Shown: piece after piece, positions 46,221 through 58,585 of the stretch | How the letters are laid out: the number at the start of each line of letters is the position of its first letter | Position numbering within the stretch: the stretch's first letter is position 1 | Assembly (NCBI RefSeq): GCF_000004825.1 | Contig: NW_008805064.1 | Coordinates: 2,046,001-2,110,000, forward strand | DNA: 64,000 nucleotides | Source of the DNA: Heterostelium album PN500 | Taxonomy: Eukaryota > Evosea > Eumycetozoa > Acytosteliales > Acytosteliaceae | Direction: 5' to 3' | Program-made: the position numbers and the translations under genes | The notes under the pieces: model-generated | Told to the model about the DNA's origin: nothing | The model's database searches: none | What the model saw: only the letters and a program-made list of their open reading frames with translations

Positions 46221-47615
46221 TTTTTTTTTTTGCAAAAAAAGATTTGTTGACTCATGATCAATCAACAAATTGCAGTTATTGATATTAACCTGCTAGTTCG
46301 TGTTTTATATTTTATATACATTCTCACACAGGCCGTGAGAAATAGCCAATAAAATATTATTATTATTATTTTTTATAGTTATTATTAATTCATAAGTTGA
46401 GTAGTACATCAAAAATCTGTGAAAACGGACAGAGGTTTCAAAATATCAAACAGTAATACATTTATTTATTATAGAAACTAATAAATATATTCTAAGATAG
46501 ATCTTTAATAAAGATTAATTATTAGAAAAGAATTGAAACATTTACCATTAAAAAAAATAAAAAACAAAAATTAACTGTGCAATATTTCTGAAGTGATAAA
46601 ATATTTTTTATTTATATACATTTAAATTGATTTAAAAGAAAACAATTAATAGTATGTCCAATAAACTTGGTTAAGGATTACTTGATTCATATAGTGATTG
46701 GCAGTACTCCGGTGTCTTTTCATATCACCACTATTAACATTATTTAAGAGCTCTATTGAGTTTAGAATGAATGACATCTAGTATATATATTTATCTCAAG
46801 AATACCCAAGAATTTTAAAAAACATTCAGGTCCTTACTGGTTTGTTTAAATATCAAATTTAATTAAGAATGCATTTTATGTAAACAATATTATGAGTTTT
46901 AGTATATTGATGACAAGTGAGATGTCTTGTACAGTTGTGGAATATACTAAAATTAGTTAAACAATATTATTTATTCGTCGATCTATAAAATTTCTAAAAA
47001 ATCTGGGAATCTAGAGTTTAAGATAGATTGTCTAAGTATCCAGTTCCATATTAACTTAATGAGAGAAAAGATTGAATTTGAATCTACCACTTTCAACTTA
47101 ATGATAGAATATTAGTTGTTCTATAATCGGGAACTCCTTTAAAGAATAACCTTTCTTTATACTTTACTCTCCTTGTTTTATTTTCGTTTCATCTGTTAAA
47201 TTACTTTTCTAAAAAACAATATCCTTGTTTATGTAAAATCAGCTAAAAACCTTTACATTTTGAATATGAAGAAGAGTCTAAAAGGTTTTTTTTTGAATTA
47301 TTTCTGAAAGTAATTCCTTTATAATTCTTCTAATAATGTTATTGATTTATAATTTGAAAAATATATTGTTATCCTTTTTTTTTATTGATTTAATTGTTTT
47401 TTAAAATTTTTTTTAAATTTTATTTTATATAATTGTAATCTTTTAAATATATACTCTTTTTATACATATAGTATTTGTGTTCAGTGCTGATTTTGTTTTT
47501 GCTTCAATTAACTTTATCTTTTTTTAGCACTGAATCTTTTTGAGTATTGCCAATAATCATTACAAATTTTAAACCTTGTTGCGCGCATTTTCCCCGATAA
47601 ATCTTTAAAATTTAT
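46221..47615. other. AT-rich spacer 3' of tRNA-Val
   Basis: No gene is seen. Includes (ATT)n at about 46357-46371, CTCACACAGGCCGTGAGAAA near 46323, which forms a short CTCACA..TGTGAG-like hairpin, and T-runs near 47287 and 47378. Confidence 0.5.
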
Positions 47616-47688
47616 ATCAAGAATGGGAATCGAACCCATGACCCAAACCGTGTTAAGGTTTTGTGATAACCAACTACACCATCCTGAC
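47616..47688 (-). tRNA. tRNA-Val (anticodon AAC)
   Basis: A 73-nt cloverleaf on the minus strand: acceptor GTCAGGA/TCTTGAT (two G-U pairs), D-arm GTGTAGTTGGTTATCAC, anticodon stem AAACC/GGTTT with loop TTAACAC (AAC reads GUU valine), variable GGGTC, T-arm ATGGG-TTCGATT-CCCAT. There is no intron. B-box is intact. The weak acceptor stem (G-U at 1-72 and 5-68) is slightly unusual but the fold is complete. Confidence 0.92.
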
Positions 47689-48160
47689 TTTACATGAGAA
47701 GAATGAGTAAATTACCTACAATAATTTGAGATATTATCTAATTTTTTAATTAAAAAGAATCTGTAAGTACTTTTTGCTTTGGAAACTGATTGAATTATTG
47801 ACTATGATATCTTTCCTTTAATTAATTATAATTCGATCATTTTCAATCTTTTCTTGGAAGCGAGCACAATTTATTTTTTAAATTTTCGACAGCATATCGT
47901 CGTTTTTTATTTCTCTCTTTATTGTGATGATACTCAGCATCAGTATAATTATACTTGTTCATATGCCCTGACTTGAAGTAGCGCACTACAAGTTAAATAC
48001 ATTTGACACATTTATATTAACAATAAACAATATATTATATAAATAAGATAGATAGGTAGATAGATAGATAGAGCAGTTGTTTTGAATTTCAGAGAGTTGT
48101 TACAAATTCAATCGATCGATCAAAAGAGTAATATCATTGCTTCTATCATAGATCAAGGTG
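47689..48160. other. Spacer before the J-domain gene
   Basis: AT-rich; a GATAGATAGGTAGATAGATA run lies at 48051-48071 before the gene start. No gene is seen. Confidence 0.55.
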
Positions 48161-50795
48161 ATGGAGTGTAACAAAGATGAAGCAGTCAGAGCGCGGCGTT
48201 TGGGCGAGCAATACCTAACCAAAAATGACTTTTCAAAAGCTTTGAATCTATTTATGAAATCGAAACGATTGTATCCTACCGATGGTATCGATGATTTAAT
48301 ATCAACAGTAGAACAACAACAACATCATCATCAACAACAATATAATTCAACAGATCAGCAGCAGCCACAACAACAACAAACAGAACAACAATACAATAAC
48401 AATAGTAGTTCAACACAATCAAATTTTAATGATAATGTTCAACAACCACATGCATCTATAGTATCTCCACAACAACAGCAACAACAACCACCACCAACAC
48501 CCTTCGAATTCCAATAACAATAACAATAGCTACACTGATGAAAGTCTATATATCGTAAAGATGGTATTGGAGAGTAAAACAAACTTTTCAAAGCTATCAC
48601 TTACAAACAAGTGTACAGACAATGAAATTCTTAAGATGTACAAGAAGGTTTGTATTACCAAATCATTATATTTATATTAATCTAGATTTCAATTTAATAT
48701 TAACATATTTAAAAACAAACAGTTGGTGGTATTATTACATCCTGACAAGAATAAAGCACCCGGTTCTCAACAAGCATTCAACGAGATTACAAATGCTAAA
48801 AATATATTGTTGGATAAAGATAAGCGATTTCAATATGAAAAGTCATTATCAAGTAAAAATATACAAGATGATGATAGAGTTAATGTAAGTTTTATTATTT
48901 AATGTTTATTATTTTATTGATTGATTGTGGTTGGTTATTTATTTACTATTGATTTTTATTATTAGTTGTTATGTCCAAATGTAATTTGTCAAATGACAAA
49001 TGTTGTAATGGCAAGATTACATAATGAATATCAAAACGGTCAAACCAGGCTAGAGTGTTTCTATTGTAAGCAGATGTTTGCGATGATCAGGTGTATACAT
49101 TGTAGCTCCAGTTTCGTTTTGGGACCTAATTTCTTGAAACTCAATGGTAAACATGTTAAATGCACCAATACCAGTTGTGTGCGCCAATTCCTATTGGTGT
49201 TCCCAAGGCGAACCGTCAAGATAACGCCACCACCCAACAACTTTCTCACCTCATCAAAGCATAGTATGATCTCTAAAAAGAAAGAAGAGAAGGAAATAGA
49301 AGAAGAAGATTGGTATACAAATCTATTGAAAATGAGAGAACAAAATACTCAACAACAAGCTCAACAACAAGTTCAACAAAGAGAAATAGAGATACAACAA
49401 CAACAACAAATACAACAAATACTACAACAGAAGGAAAGAGAATTACAAGAGCAATTGCAAAGACAAAGAGAGAGAGAACTTCAAGAACAGCAACAGCAAA
49501 GAGAAATAGAGTTACAGAAACAAAGAGAAGCAGTGTTACAACTAAGGAGGGAAAGAGAGTTACAAGAGCAAAGACTGAGAGAGGCGCAAGAACTGCAACA
49601 ACTGAGAGAAAGAGAAAGAGAGTTACAACTACAAAGAGAGAAAGAGTTGAAAGAACAGCAGAGAGTGTTAGAGTTGCAACAACAACAACAACAACTGAGA
49701 GAGTTAGAGATAATGAAACAAAGGGAATTGGAGGTACAAGAACAAAGAGAAAGGGAGTTACTCGCGCACCGAGAGTTTATGTTGCAAAGAGAGAAAGACG
49801 TACAACTGCAGAAGGAGAAGGAGATGCAAGCACTCAGAGAGAAGAACAGAGAGAAACGACTACTTCAACAGAAACAATGGATAGAGATACAAAAGGAGAA
49901 AGAGTTGAAGAAGAAGCAGGATTTGGATCAGTATCAACAACAAATGGAAAGAGACTTGCAAGCACAGAAAGATATAGAAGCAGCACAACAACAACGACAA
50001 CAACAATCACAGTGTAAATCACATGAAGAAATCGATTATGATTCTATTTTTAATATTTCACAACAGAGTAACATCAACAATGATGATCTGATACAAAGCG
50101 ATGATGATAATAATAATATACATTCGTCAGCGACACAACACAACACCGCCAACATCAATAACATTAAAAACACAGAGAAGTCATCACCTCCTATTATTAT
50201 TGATGCAGATAGTTTAGATTTGGGTGATATCTTTACACCAAACAAAGTTACCACCAAACTACAATCTCAACAATCATCTACTCAAAATAATAATAGCAAT
50301 AACAATAACAACAATAACAATAGTAATAGTAATAATAATACCAAAATACCATCACCTACACCCAGAATCTTAAAGCCATTATCTATCAACAGATCACAAC
50401 CATCAAGCACTAGTCCAAATAACAACAATAATAACATTAATAGAAATAATAACAATAACAATGAACTTAACTTTGTATATAAACAACCAAAAGTTAAAGA
50501 TTTATTTAGATCTACGATACCATCTACAACACCAACAGCAACAACAACAACTATACATGACACACCCAACAACAATTACAATTATAGTAATAATAATAAT
50601 GGTGATATTAGTGAAGAAGAACCAGAGTTATGGCCACCAAAGCCAGTGTTTTGTCACATAAATCAAGATGAAGACAACACCAGTGATTTGAGTAAGAAGA
50701 AGCAAAAGAAATCAGATCAGAGTCCAAAATCTGCAGATATCGCTAGTTTCCTTAGCAAAGTTAAAGTTGATCCTCCAACTACTACATACAAACCA

Positions 50796-50863
<68 letters not shown>

Positions 50864-50877
50864 TAAATTCAACAAAT

Positions 50878-50939
<62 letters not shown>

Positions 50940-52494
50940 AATTGAATTGGAGGATGTCGATGATATTTTTGGTGAAAATCAAATTTGGTCACAAACATCA
51001 ATTGTTTCTCCAATCAAAGTTAGAAATACAACATCAACAAATAATAATAGTAAAAGCAATAGTAATAATAATAATAATAATAGTAATAGTACAAAATCAA
51101 CACAGAGTAGCAGTTACAGTGGTAGTGGTAGTGGATACGAAGAAAGCTCAGGTTCCAATCGATATATGGACGATGACCTTAATTATACAAACGAATATGG
51201 CGATGAAGAGTTCAATCTTATGAGTGAGTTCCAACACCAATTCGAATATGCCAAGTTCAATGAGTCTGTTAGTGAAGATATGATGAATATTAGTGCTGAA
51301 CCGACAACAACAACTACTACTACTACTACTTCAACATCAGTAGATTCAACCAGTGATCGCTTCTTGAATGATTTAGATATTGGTAAACAATCAAAAGAAG
51401 ATGACGAGTTTGAATTAAAGAGAAAGAACGTAGATCTAGACCGTAATACCAATGTACAGAAGTTCAAGAAACAAAAGGTAGATAATGTCAAAGATAAGGA
51501 CAAAAATAGAGAAAGAGAAAGAGAGGAGAAGGAAAAGGAGAAGGAGAAGGAGAAGGAAAAGGAAAAGAGAGATAAAGAGAAAGATAAAAGAAGAGATAAC
51601 GAGAAAGATAGTAGAAAGAAGGAGAAGGAAAAGAAAGAAGAAAAGGAAAGGAAAGATAAAGAGAGAAGAAGTAAGGAGAAAGAGAAAGAGAGGGAAAAAG
51701 AGAAGGAGAAGGAAAAGGGAAAGGATAAGAAATCAAAGAAAGATAAGTTGAAGTTTAAACATTCAGATGATGACAATGATTATGATGATGCTGAAGATGA
51801 TCAAGACGATTTCAATCATGAAAAGTCAGCACCAAGTAAGAAGAGACAGAAGATCGATGATTCTGATGATTTTAATCAAACACCAACTTTGGATAAAGTT
51901 AAAGATAAAAAGAAGAAGAAAAAGTCATTAGACGAATCATTTACAGCTACATCTACATCGACATCATCATCTACTTCTTCTAGAAAGAGAGCTGTCTTGA
52001 GTGATGACGAATCCACAGTCAAACAATCAACCGACAAAAAGAAGAAGTTAGATCACCAACCACAACAACCAACAACCAGTGCTACACCAACCAAGAAACG
52101 ACAATCAACTAACAACAGCGCAGTAGATACAAATACAACAACAACATCTACACCAAATAAGAAAAAGAAAGAGGATAAAGAAAAAGATAAAGATAGAGAA
52201 AAAGAAAAGGAAAAGGAAAAGGAAAAAGAAAAAGAAAAAGAGATGGAATTGAAAAGAAAGCATCAAATGGAATCATTCAATCAAGAAGATGAAGCGGATT
52301 CAGATGACCAAGATTTCATTCCAAAGAAGAGATCGAAACATTCACCATCAAAGAACAACTCAACACACGACAATAAGATTCCAGGTGTCACAACAACAAA
52401 GAGATCTTCAACCTCCAAAAAGATTTCTACCAGCACAAGTTTAAACCAACCAAAGATATATGATTACTTTAAAGTTCAAAACAAAGTAAAATAA
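48161..52494 (+). CDS. J-domain protein with zinc-ribbon, coiled coil and C-terminal PIP-box
   Basis: Three exons, 48161-48647, 48723-48884 and 48966-52494, about 1,391 residues. The N terminus (MECNKDEAVRARRLGEQYL, FMKSKRLYPTDG) is the leader seen in DNAJB12/14 and plant J-proteins. J-domain lies at ~130-192 with H168-P-D170, so it can stimulate Hsp70. A cysteine domain follows at ~217-300 (LECFYCKQMFAMIRCIHC), like the zinc-ribbon of plant J-proteins. Next is a Gln/Arg/Glu coiled coil, then Asn/Ser tracts, a Lys/Glu-rich stretch and nuclear-type basic clusters (KKRSKH). It ends ..NQPKIYDYFKVQ, a PIP-box (Q-x2-I-x2-Y-F; 52447-52470). Frame changes occur at CCC 48500-48502 and in the AAT tract near 50818-50832; both look like repeat or homopolymer errors. 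If the second is real, the part after 50831 might be separate, but no independent start is seen. Confidence 0.78.
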
Positions 52495-52643
52495 AGTAAA
52501 TAAGTTTATTTTTATTCGAATAAAAACTCATCATCAACCTTATCGTATTGTATTAAAAATCCAATCAATATTTACAAAAATAGACTATTATTAATTAGTA
52601 GTGCTTGTTGTCGACAACACCTCTATGAACAACTTAATTTAAA

Positions 52644-53933
52644 TTAGAAATCCATTGGATTAACTTTATTTCCTCCAGATGAACAAAGTAATCCACTACC
52701 GGATTTCATCTTACTGACTAGATCGGCACCGGCTTTTGCTTGGTTAACGTTGTTTGTGTTGGTAGCGTCGCCTTCACGTGAGAGTTCTGGTGGCAAATGT
52801 ATGGTTTCAATACACATCTTTCTTCGTTTCATTTTGAAAACATAATTTAAAACATTGGGATGGTAAGACAATGAGAGTGTGTTGAGTTTGGCAATCTTTC
52901 TGATGTTGAATAATCCGAGGTAGTCTGAGAAGGCCGCTGGTGTTTCACCACCGAGACCGGTGAACGAGTTGATAGCCACGACGTTATCACAGAGATGTGC
53001 CATCTTGGCGACAAACGACTGACTGTAGATATGTGTTGGAACGGTTACTACTGCGACTGCCAGTGACGACCTCAGCAAACCTTTGAGAGCGTGTAGAAAT
53101 TCAACGACACCGTCGACGTCGTTCGACCAGAGTGGCGTGGCGAACGACTGTAGCGCCAGACGCAAGATTCTTGGCGCGCCACCAATATCGCTTGCAGCCG
53201 ATGCTTCTTGATTGTATTTACGAACCAATTCTCTTATCTCAATGAATAGATTACGATAGGGAGATGAACCTTCTACTTGCTGCGCGCCAGCCGACGAATA
53301 CGTTAGGGTGTGCATATGTTCCGGTTGGAACGATTGAATGTTCATCTTTCTGGTGAAGTCGTAGGAGTGACAGTAGTTGTTATTTGCGGTGGAACGTTCA
53401 CGTTTCTTTGCATTCTCGGCATCGATATAGGTCTGATAACGCCATGCAATTTTCAAGTCGGATTCACCGGTGTTGCTTGCTCCAGACTTTTCGCGTTGTG
53501 CAAGCAAGTCTGCTTCTTCATCTTCTTTCTGTTCCTGTTCGTTTAGACGTGCCGGCAGTTTGTTTAGCACTTCAAAAGCGTCGAGACCGACCAACGACGA
53601 GAAGAATGTACCGTGATTCTGCACGACACCCTCTGCCAAAAAGTATTTCAAAAGAAACATGTAGTAGCTGCTATTGACATCCTCCTCAATCATGAGAATA
53701 CTACCCACTGGAATACCACCACCCATGATCTCGTCTAGATCATTCAAACCGGTGGAAGTGAGAAGATTTCCATTTTGAATCGATAGTTTACAACCATTTG
53801 GTAACTTCTTTTGGTGTTGAACTTGTTGTTGTTGTTGTTGTTGTTGTCCACCTGCACCACCAGCTAACGATGATGATGCTACAGCAGGTATCTTTCTTGT
53901 GAATGTAGTTGGTTGTCTTACTGTATTACTCAT
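52644..53933 (-). CDS. elp4: Elongator complex subunit 4 (ELP4/PAXNEB)
   Basis: Single exon on the minus strand, 429 residues, intact. The body is a RecA-like Elp4: SIQNGNLLTSTGLNDLDEIM, GGGIPVGSILMIEEDVNSSY, KIAWRYQTYI, then SFQPEHMHTLTYSS, LRLALQSFATPLW and FALKGLLRSSL-type (HALKGLLRSSLAVAVVTVPT) with KMKRRKMCIETIHLPPELS. Length fits the family. ELP4 forms the Elp456 ring, which binds tRNA for wobble-uridine modification. The N terminus has a Gln tract at ~31-38. It converges on the J-protein gene with 149 bp between stops. Confidence 0.95.
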   Translation of the reverse strand: MSNTVRQPTTFTRKIPAVASSSLAGGAGGQQQQQQQQVQHQKKLPNGCKLSIQNGNLLTSTGLNDLDEIMGGGIPVGSILMIEEDVNSSYYMFLLKYFLAEGVVQNHGTFFSSLVGLDAFEVLNKLPARLNEQEQKEDEEADLLAQREKSGASNTGESDLKIAWRYQTYIDAENAKKRERSTANNNYCHSYDFTRKMNIQSFQPEHMHTLTYSSAGAQQVEGSSPYRNLFIEIRELVRKYNQEASAASDIGGAPRILRLALQSFATPLWSNDVDGVVEFLHALKGLLRSSLAVAVVTVPTHIYSQSFVAKMAHLCDNVVAINSFTGLGGETPAAFSDYLGLFNIRKIAKLNTLSLSYHPNVLNYVFKMKRRKMCIETIHLPPELSREGDATNTNNVNQAKAGADLVSKMKSGSGLLCSSGGNKVNPMDF

Positions 53934-54467
53934 GATAATAATATCATATTAATTCAATTAAATAAATAAATAAATATATAGATATTAATAATAGTATTCA
54001 AGAAAATTAGAGAAAAAGTAATTAAAATAAAAAACGAAAAAAAAAAAAAAAAAAAAAACAAATAATCACACACACACCCTATGACATCACACCACCAAAT
54101 AAACACACCAAACAAACAAAGTTCACTAAACATATTTGTAATAAGATAGAATATGTGAACACATGATCTTTAGATAAAGCTTGAATGATTCCTTGTAGAT
54201 ATACTAGTTTTAGATGAAGTTAATTTAATAAAATCTTTATTTTCTATATAGTGGATCGATCTGATCTTAACAATAGATCTATTGTCTTGATGTTAGATGA
54301 ACAACTATAAATAAGTTAAAAGTTTGTTAATCTGTTTTATCAAATTCAATTTGTAAAAACTAAGAAAGGTAAATTGTATTACAAAAAACTAAATATTAAA
54401 CATTTATTTTTAACATATTTTTTTTATTTATATTTTTTTTAAAAAAAAACAGATAAATCTAAATAAA
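53934..54467. other. Spacer upstream of ELP4 and the small-peptide gene
   Basis: Divergent spacer. It holds an A-run of about 20 at 54037-54058, a CACACACACACCC tract at 54067-54079 and TTTTATTT/AAAAAAAAA runs before 54468. No gene is seen. Confidence 0.5.
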
Positions 54468-54632
54468 ATGGTTAGATCAATTAACTTTTCGAATATATTA
54501 TTATTATTTATCATCATTTTCTGTTTGCTGTCAAATTGTTTTGCAGAATCAAAGGTGGATTACGCACATTGTATTGTAAATTGTTACAAATATGCAAAAG
54601 GTCCAGAATGTTATGATAGTTGTACAGATTAA
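54468..54632 (+). CDS. Small secreted cysteine-rich peptide (alpha-hairpinin-like)
   Basis: A 54-residue ORF below the usual length cut-off. An N-terminal signal peptide (LLLFIIIFCLLSNCFA) is followed by a ~28-residue mature peptide, ESKVDYAHCIVNCYKY then AKGPECYDSCTD. Its four cysteines have the spacing C-x3-C-x8-C-x3-C, that of alpha-hairpinin peptides (two helices joined by two disulphides). Good TTTAAA-type upstream sequence and a downstream (AAAT)n tract bound it. The role may be antimicrobial, signalling or protease-inhibiting; none can be shown. Confidence 0.75.
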   Translation: MVRSINFSNILLLFIIIFCLLSNCFAESKVDYAHCIVNCYKYAKGPECYDSCTD

Positions 54633-54645
54633 ATAATAATAAATA

Positions 54646-54688
<43 letters not shown>

Positions 54689-55239
54689 ATATATAAATAT
54701 ATAATTTTTTAATGATGTTCAAAAATTAAATAACAGATTTCCACACTCATTGTTTTTATTCACCCCATTATAAACTTAATATTATTGGTTTTGTTGATAA
54801 ATTATTTGATAATCAATCGATGGGAAAGTTGATCACAGCACACAGGTGTTAAAAATAAATAATTAATTTTACTAAAATATGAAAAATTCTATAACTTTAA
54901 TAACTTATTCGCACAAGGTAGTTCATATATATAATATCATAGTAAACTTCTGAAATTAAGATGAACCGTTTTCATAAATAATTCCACTTTAACAACACTG
55001 ATATTCATTAAATATATTACTCAGTGATCTCATATCAATGTCAAAAATTTTAATTATTTCTTTTTATCTCTTGACATTGGACTATCCAATGTATCCTACT
55101 CTTTTTCTATACAAATAATAATTAACTATTTGTTTTTATTGTAAATGATTATATATTTGAATTGTATATTTTTTTTTAGACTATAAATAGATCATCAATT
55201 CTAATTTTATTTATCAAAACAAATCTTAATAGTATTAAA
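54633..55239. other. Spacer between the two small-peptide genes
   Basis: Begins with (AAAT)n at about 54640-54690. AT-rich, no gene seen; a short T-run precedes ACTATAAATAGATC (a TATA-box-like site) at about 55180. Confidence 0.55.
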
Positions 55240-55494
55240 ATGAAGAAACAATTATTTTATTTTGTATTAGTATTCTTAATTTTGGCAGCAGCAGGTGTAA
55301 ACGGAGAATGTAGAGAGTTCTGCAAGTTAAAACATGAACCTTGTTTAGAAAGATCAAAAAATCACTTTAGAAATGCATCACCTCAACAAATAGCTACTCT
55401 ATGTGAATCTTTAGAAAAAAAATGTGTAACTCTCTGTATATCTGGACAAATACATGAACCCATTGAAGTTACTCCTCCACCACCAGCCGATTAA
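55240..55494 (+). CDS. Small secreted cysteine-rich protein
   Basis: 84 residues, single exon. The signal peptide (KKQLFYFVLVFLILAAAGVNG) precedes a mature chain with six cysteines: ECREFCKLKHEPCLER gives C-x3-C-x6-C, and LCESLEKKCVTLC gives C-x7-C-x3-C. The tail is IHEPIEVTPPPPAD. The spacing C-x3-C at both ends suggests a disulphide-linked helical hairpin longer than that of the gene at 54468. No family name can be given. The close pair of small secreted peptide genes may be co-expressed. Confidence 0.75.
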   Translation: MKKQLFYFVLVFLILAAAGVNGECREFCKLKHEPCLERSKNHFRNASPQQIATLCESLEKKCVTLCISGQIHEPIEVTPPPPAD

Positions 55495-55784
55495 TTAATC
55501 TTATAATCATATTAAAATAAACTATTATTTAATATAATTATTATTATCAATCAAACTATGTATATGTATCTATATCTGTATCAATATCTTGTTTCAAATT
55601 TGATTGTTGAACATTCATTGTTAACTTTTGAAAAAAAATAGTTTTGATTGTTGAATTTTTTTTTTTTTTTTTTTTTTTTTTAATTGAAAGCGATATCATT
55701 TGTAAAAAGTTATATTATTATTATTATTTAATATAATATCTATTATATATATATATTATATTATCTTAATATAATATAATAAAC

Positions 55785-57950
55785 ATGAATACAAATAGTT
55801 CTAAATCAGTAAAAGTAAAGAATAAATCAGCTGCTCCGGTGCAGATTACAGCTGAACAGATTCTTAGAGTTGCACTTGAGAATCAACAATCTCTACCGAA
55901 AGCACCAAAACAGAATATTACAGATCTAGAGGAACTCAAAGAGTATCGTACGAGAAAGAGAAAGGAATTCGAAGAGACATTGCTGCGTATCAAACCGGTG
56001 GGACTCTTTATAAAGTATGCGACATGGGAGGAATCACAGAAGGAGTTTGAGCGTGCACGCTCGGTGTTTGAGAGAACACTCGATCTCTACTATAAAGACA
56101 TCAATGTCTGGTTGAAATACGCAGAGATGGAGATGCGTAACAAGTTTATCAATCACGCGCGTAACGTATGGGATCGTGCTGTCACGCTGCTCCCGAGAGT
56201 ACCGCAACTCTGGTTCAAATACACATTCATGGAGGATATGATGGGAAACACCTCGGGTGCACGTGCAATCTTTGAACGTTGGATGTCGTGGAAACCCGAC
56301 GAACAAGCTTGGAACTCTTATATTAAATTCGAATTACGTTTAACTCAACCAGAGAATGCTAGATCAATCTTTGAAAGATGTAAGTATTATTATTAGTAGT
56401 TAGTAGTTGTTGTTGTTGTTAACGTTATTAACATTATCTATCTTATGAATCAATCAATCAGATGTATTATGTCATCCATATACAAAAACATGGATAAAAT
56501 ATGCAAAGTTTGAGGAGAAGCTAGGAAATATAGAGAATACTAGAAGTGTGTTTGGTAGAGCGGTCGATTTCTTGGGTGATGAAGGTGTCGATGAAACATT
56601 GTTTATAGCATTTGCAAAGTTTGAGGAGAAGTTCAAGGAGGTGGAACGTGCTCGTCAGATTTACAAGTATGCTTTGGATCACATTCCCAAGTCAAAGGCG
56701 GCATCTCTGTTTGAGACGTTCACCAACTTTGAGAAACAGCATGGCGACCGTCTGGGAATCGAGGATGTCATTCTGGGAAAGCGCAGATTCCAATACGAAG
56801 AGGAGATCAAGAGCAATCCAAAGAACTACGATGTCTGGTTTGATTATACGCGTCTCGAGGAGTCGGCTGGCGAGGTGGAGCGTGCGCGCGAAGTTTATGA
56901 ACGCGCCATTGGAAATGTGCCGCCATCGGTCGAGAAGCGCTACTGGCGTCGCTATATTTATTTGTGGATCAACTACGCGCTCTTTGAAGAGTTGGTCGCG
57001 CAGGATGCGGATCGCGCGCGCCAAGTCTACCAGGCTGTGGTCAAGCTGATTCCACACCAGCAATTCTCATTCTCAAAACTCTGGATTATGTATTCGCACT
57101 TTGAAATTCGTCAGATGTCGCTGGATCGCGCACGTCAGATCCTCGGACAAGCCATTGGATTGGCGCCAAAACCAAAAATATTCGACGCCTACACCAAGCT
57201 CGAGATTGAACTGGGCAACTTTGACCGTGTCAGAAAACTCTACGAGAAGTATCTCCAGGTCTATCCGGAGCACTGCGAAGCATGGAGCAAGTTTGCGCAG
57301 TTGGAGCAGGAGTTGGGTGAGAACGACCGCTCGAAAGGCATCTTTGAGATCGCCGTGCAGCAACCGTCGCTCGACCAGCCCGAAGTCATCTGGAAGAACT
57401 ACATCGATTTCGAGATCGATCGACAAGAGTATGACGCGGTGCGTGCACTGTATCGTCGCTTGCTAGAGCGAACCAATCATGTCAAAGTATGGATCAGCTT
57501 TGCACAGTTTGAACAATCGATTGCCAGTTACGATCTCTCGCGACAGATCTTTGCCGAGGCAAACAAAGAGTTGGTAAACAGCGACAAAGAAGAGAGAATT
57601 CTCCTCTTGAAACAATGGAAGTATTTCGAGCAGAAACACGGTACACAAGAACAATTGGAATCAGTAGTAAAGAAAGAACCAAAGACTGTTATTAAGAGAA
57701 AGATTATCAAAGCACCGGATGGAGTATGTATTCACAATTTAATATTATTAATTATTATCATCAATCAATACTAATCTAATAACTTCTAATAATAATAAAA
57801 ATAATAATAATGCTATAGTCGGATGCAGGATTGGAAGAATATTATGATTATATATTCCCTGAGGAACAAACAGCACAACCAAATCTCAAACTTTTGGAAA
57901 TGGCACAGAAATGGAAGAAACAAAAAATGGAACAAGACCAATCGAAATAA
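55785..57950 (+). CDS. crnkl1: Crooked neck-like splicing factor (CRNKL1/Clf1, HAT repeats)
   Basis: Three exons, 55785-56379, 56462-57723 and 57819-57950, 662 residues with matching phases. Tandem HAT repeats span almost the whole length, each with W and Y/R keys: [67 protein letters not shown]. The leader [17 protein letters not shown] is family-typical. It is the NTC/Prp19-complex scaffold needed for spliceosome activation. Yeast Clf1 has about 690 residues. The C terminus ([15 protein letters not shown]) is conserved. Codon use is GC-rich, as in highly constrained genes here. Confidence 0.96.
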
Positions 57951-58303
57951 TAATAATAATAATAACAATTTCTTATTAAATAGAAGTATTTCTATAACAA
58001 TAATATATAAAAGAATAAAACCAAATCTAAATAATAAATTGTAAATTCTAAAAAATAATATTATATTGGAAAACACTTTATCTATAATGATCGTTTAATT
58101 ATTTACAAAAAAAACGATTCAACTGAGAAAAAATAAAAAAAAAATAAAAAAAAACATAGATTTATTTTTTTTTATTAATAACATGTTGAGATTCGAATAG
58201 ATTAGATTATATCAAAAATTAGTTTTTTCCTTTCATTTCATAGTTATTTATAGTTATTGTTCTATAATAAATATATATATATAGAGATATAATAATAATA
58301 ATC
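57951..58303. other. Spacer before the MYND gene
   Basis: (AAT)n tract at the CRNKL1 end, A/T runs and a TATATATATATA run at 58268. No gene is seen. Confidence 0.55.
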
Positions 58304-58543
58304 ATGACAAGCTATACAGCTATGACAAGTAGCAGTAACACCAGTGGTACATCTTCAAAGGATAAAGAAAAAGATAAGGAAAAAGATCAACATCATCATA
58401 GAGATAATAAAGTCGAATGGTTCAATCCTACTGAAACAATATTATTTGAATATCTACCTTTTGTCTATTTCAATCCATTCAAGAATAACAATAGCAACAA
58501 TAATAATACTAATAATGGTAATCAACAACAACAACAACAACAC

Positions 58544-58585
<42 letters not shown>

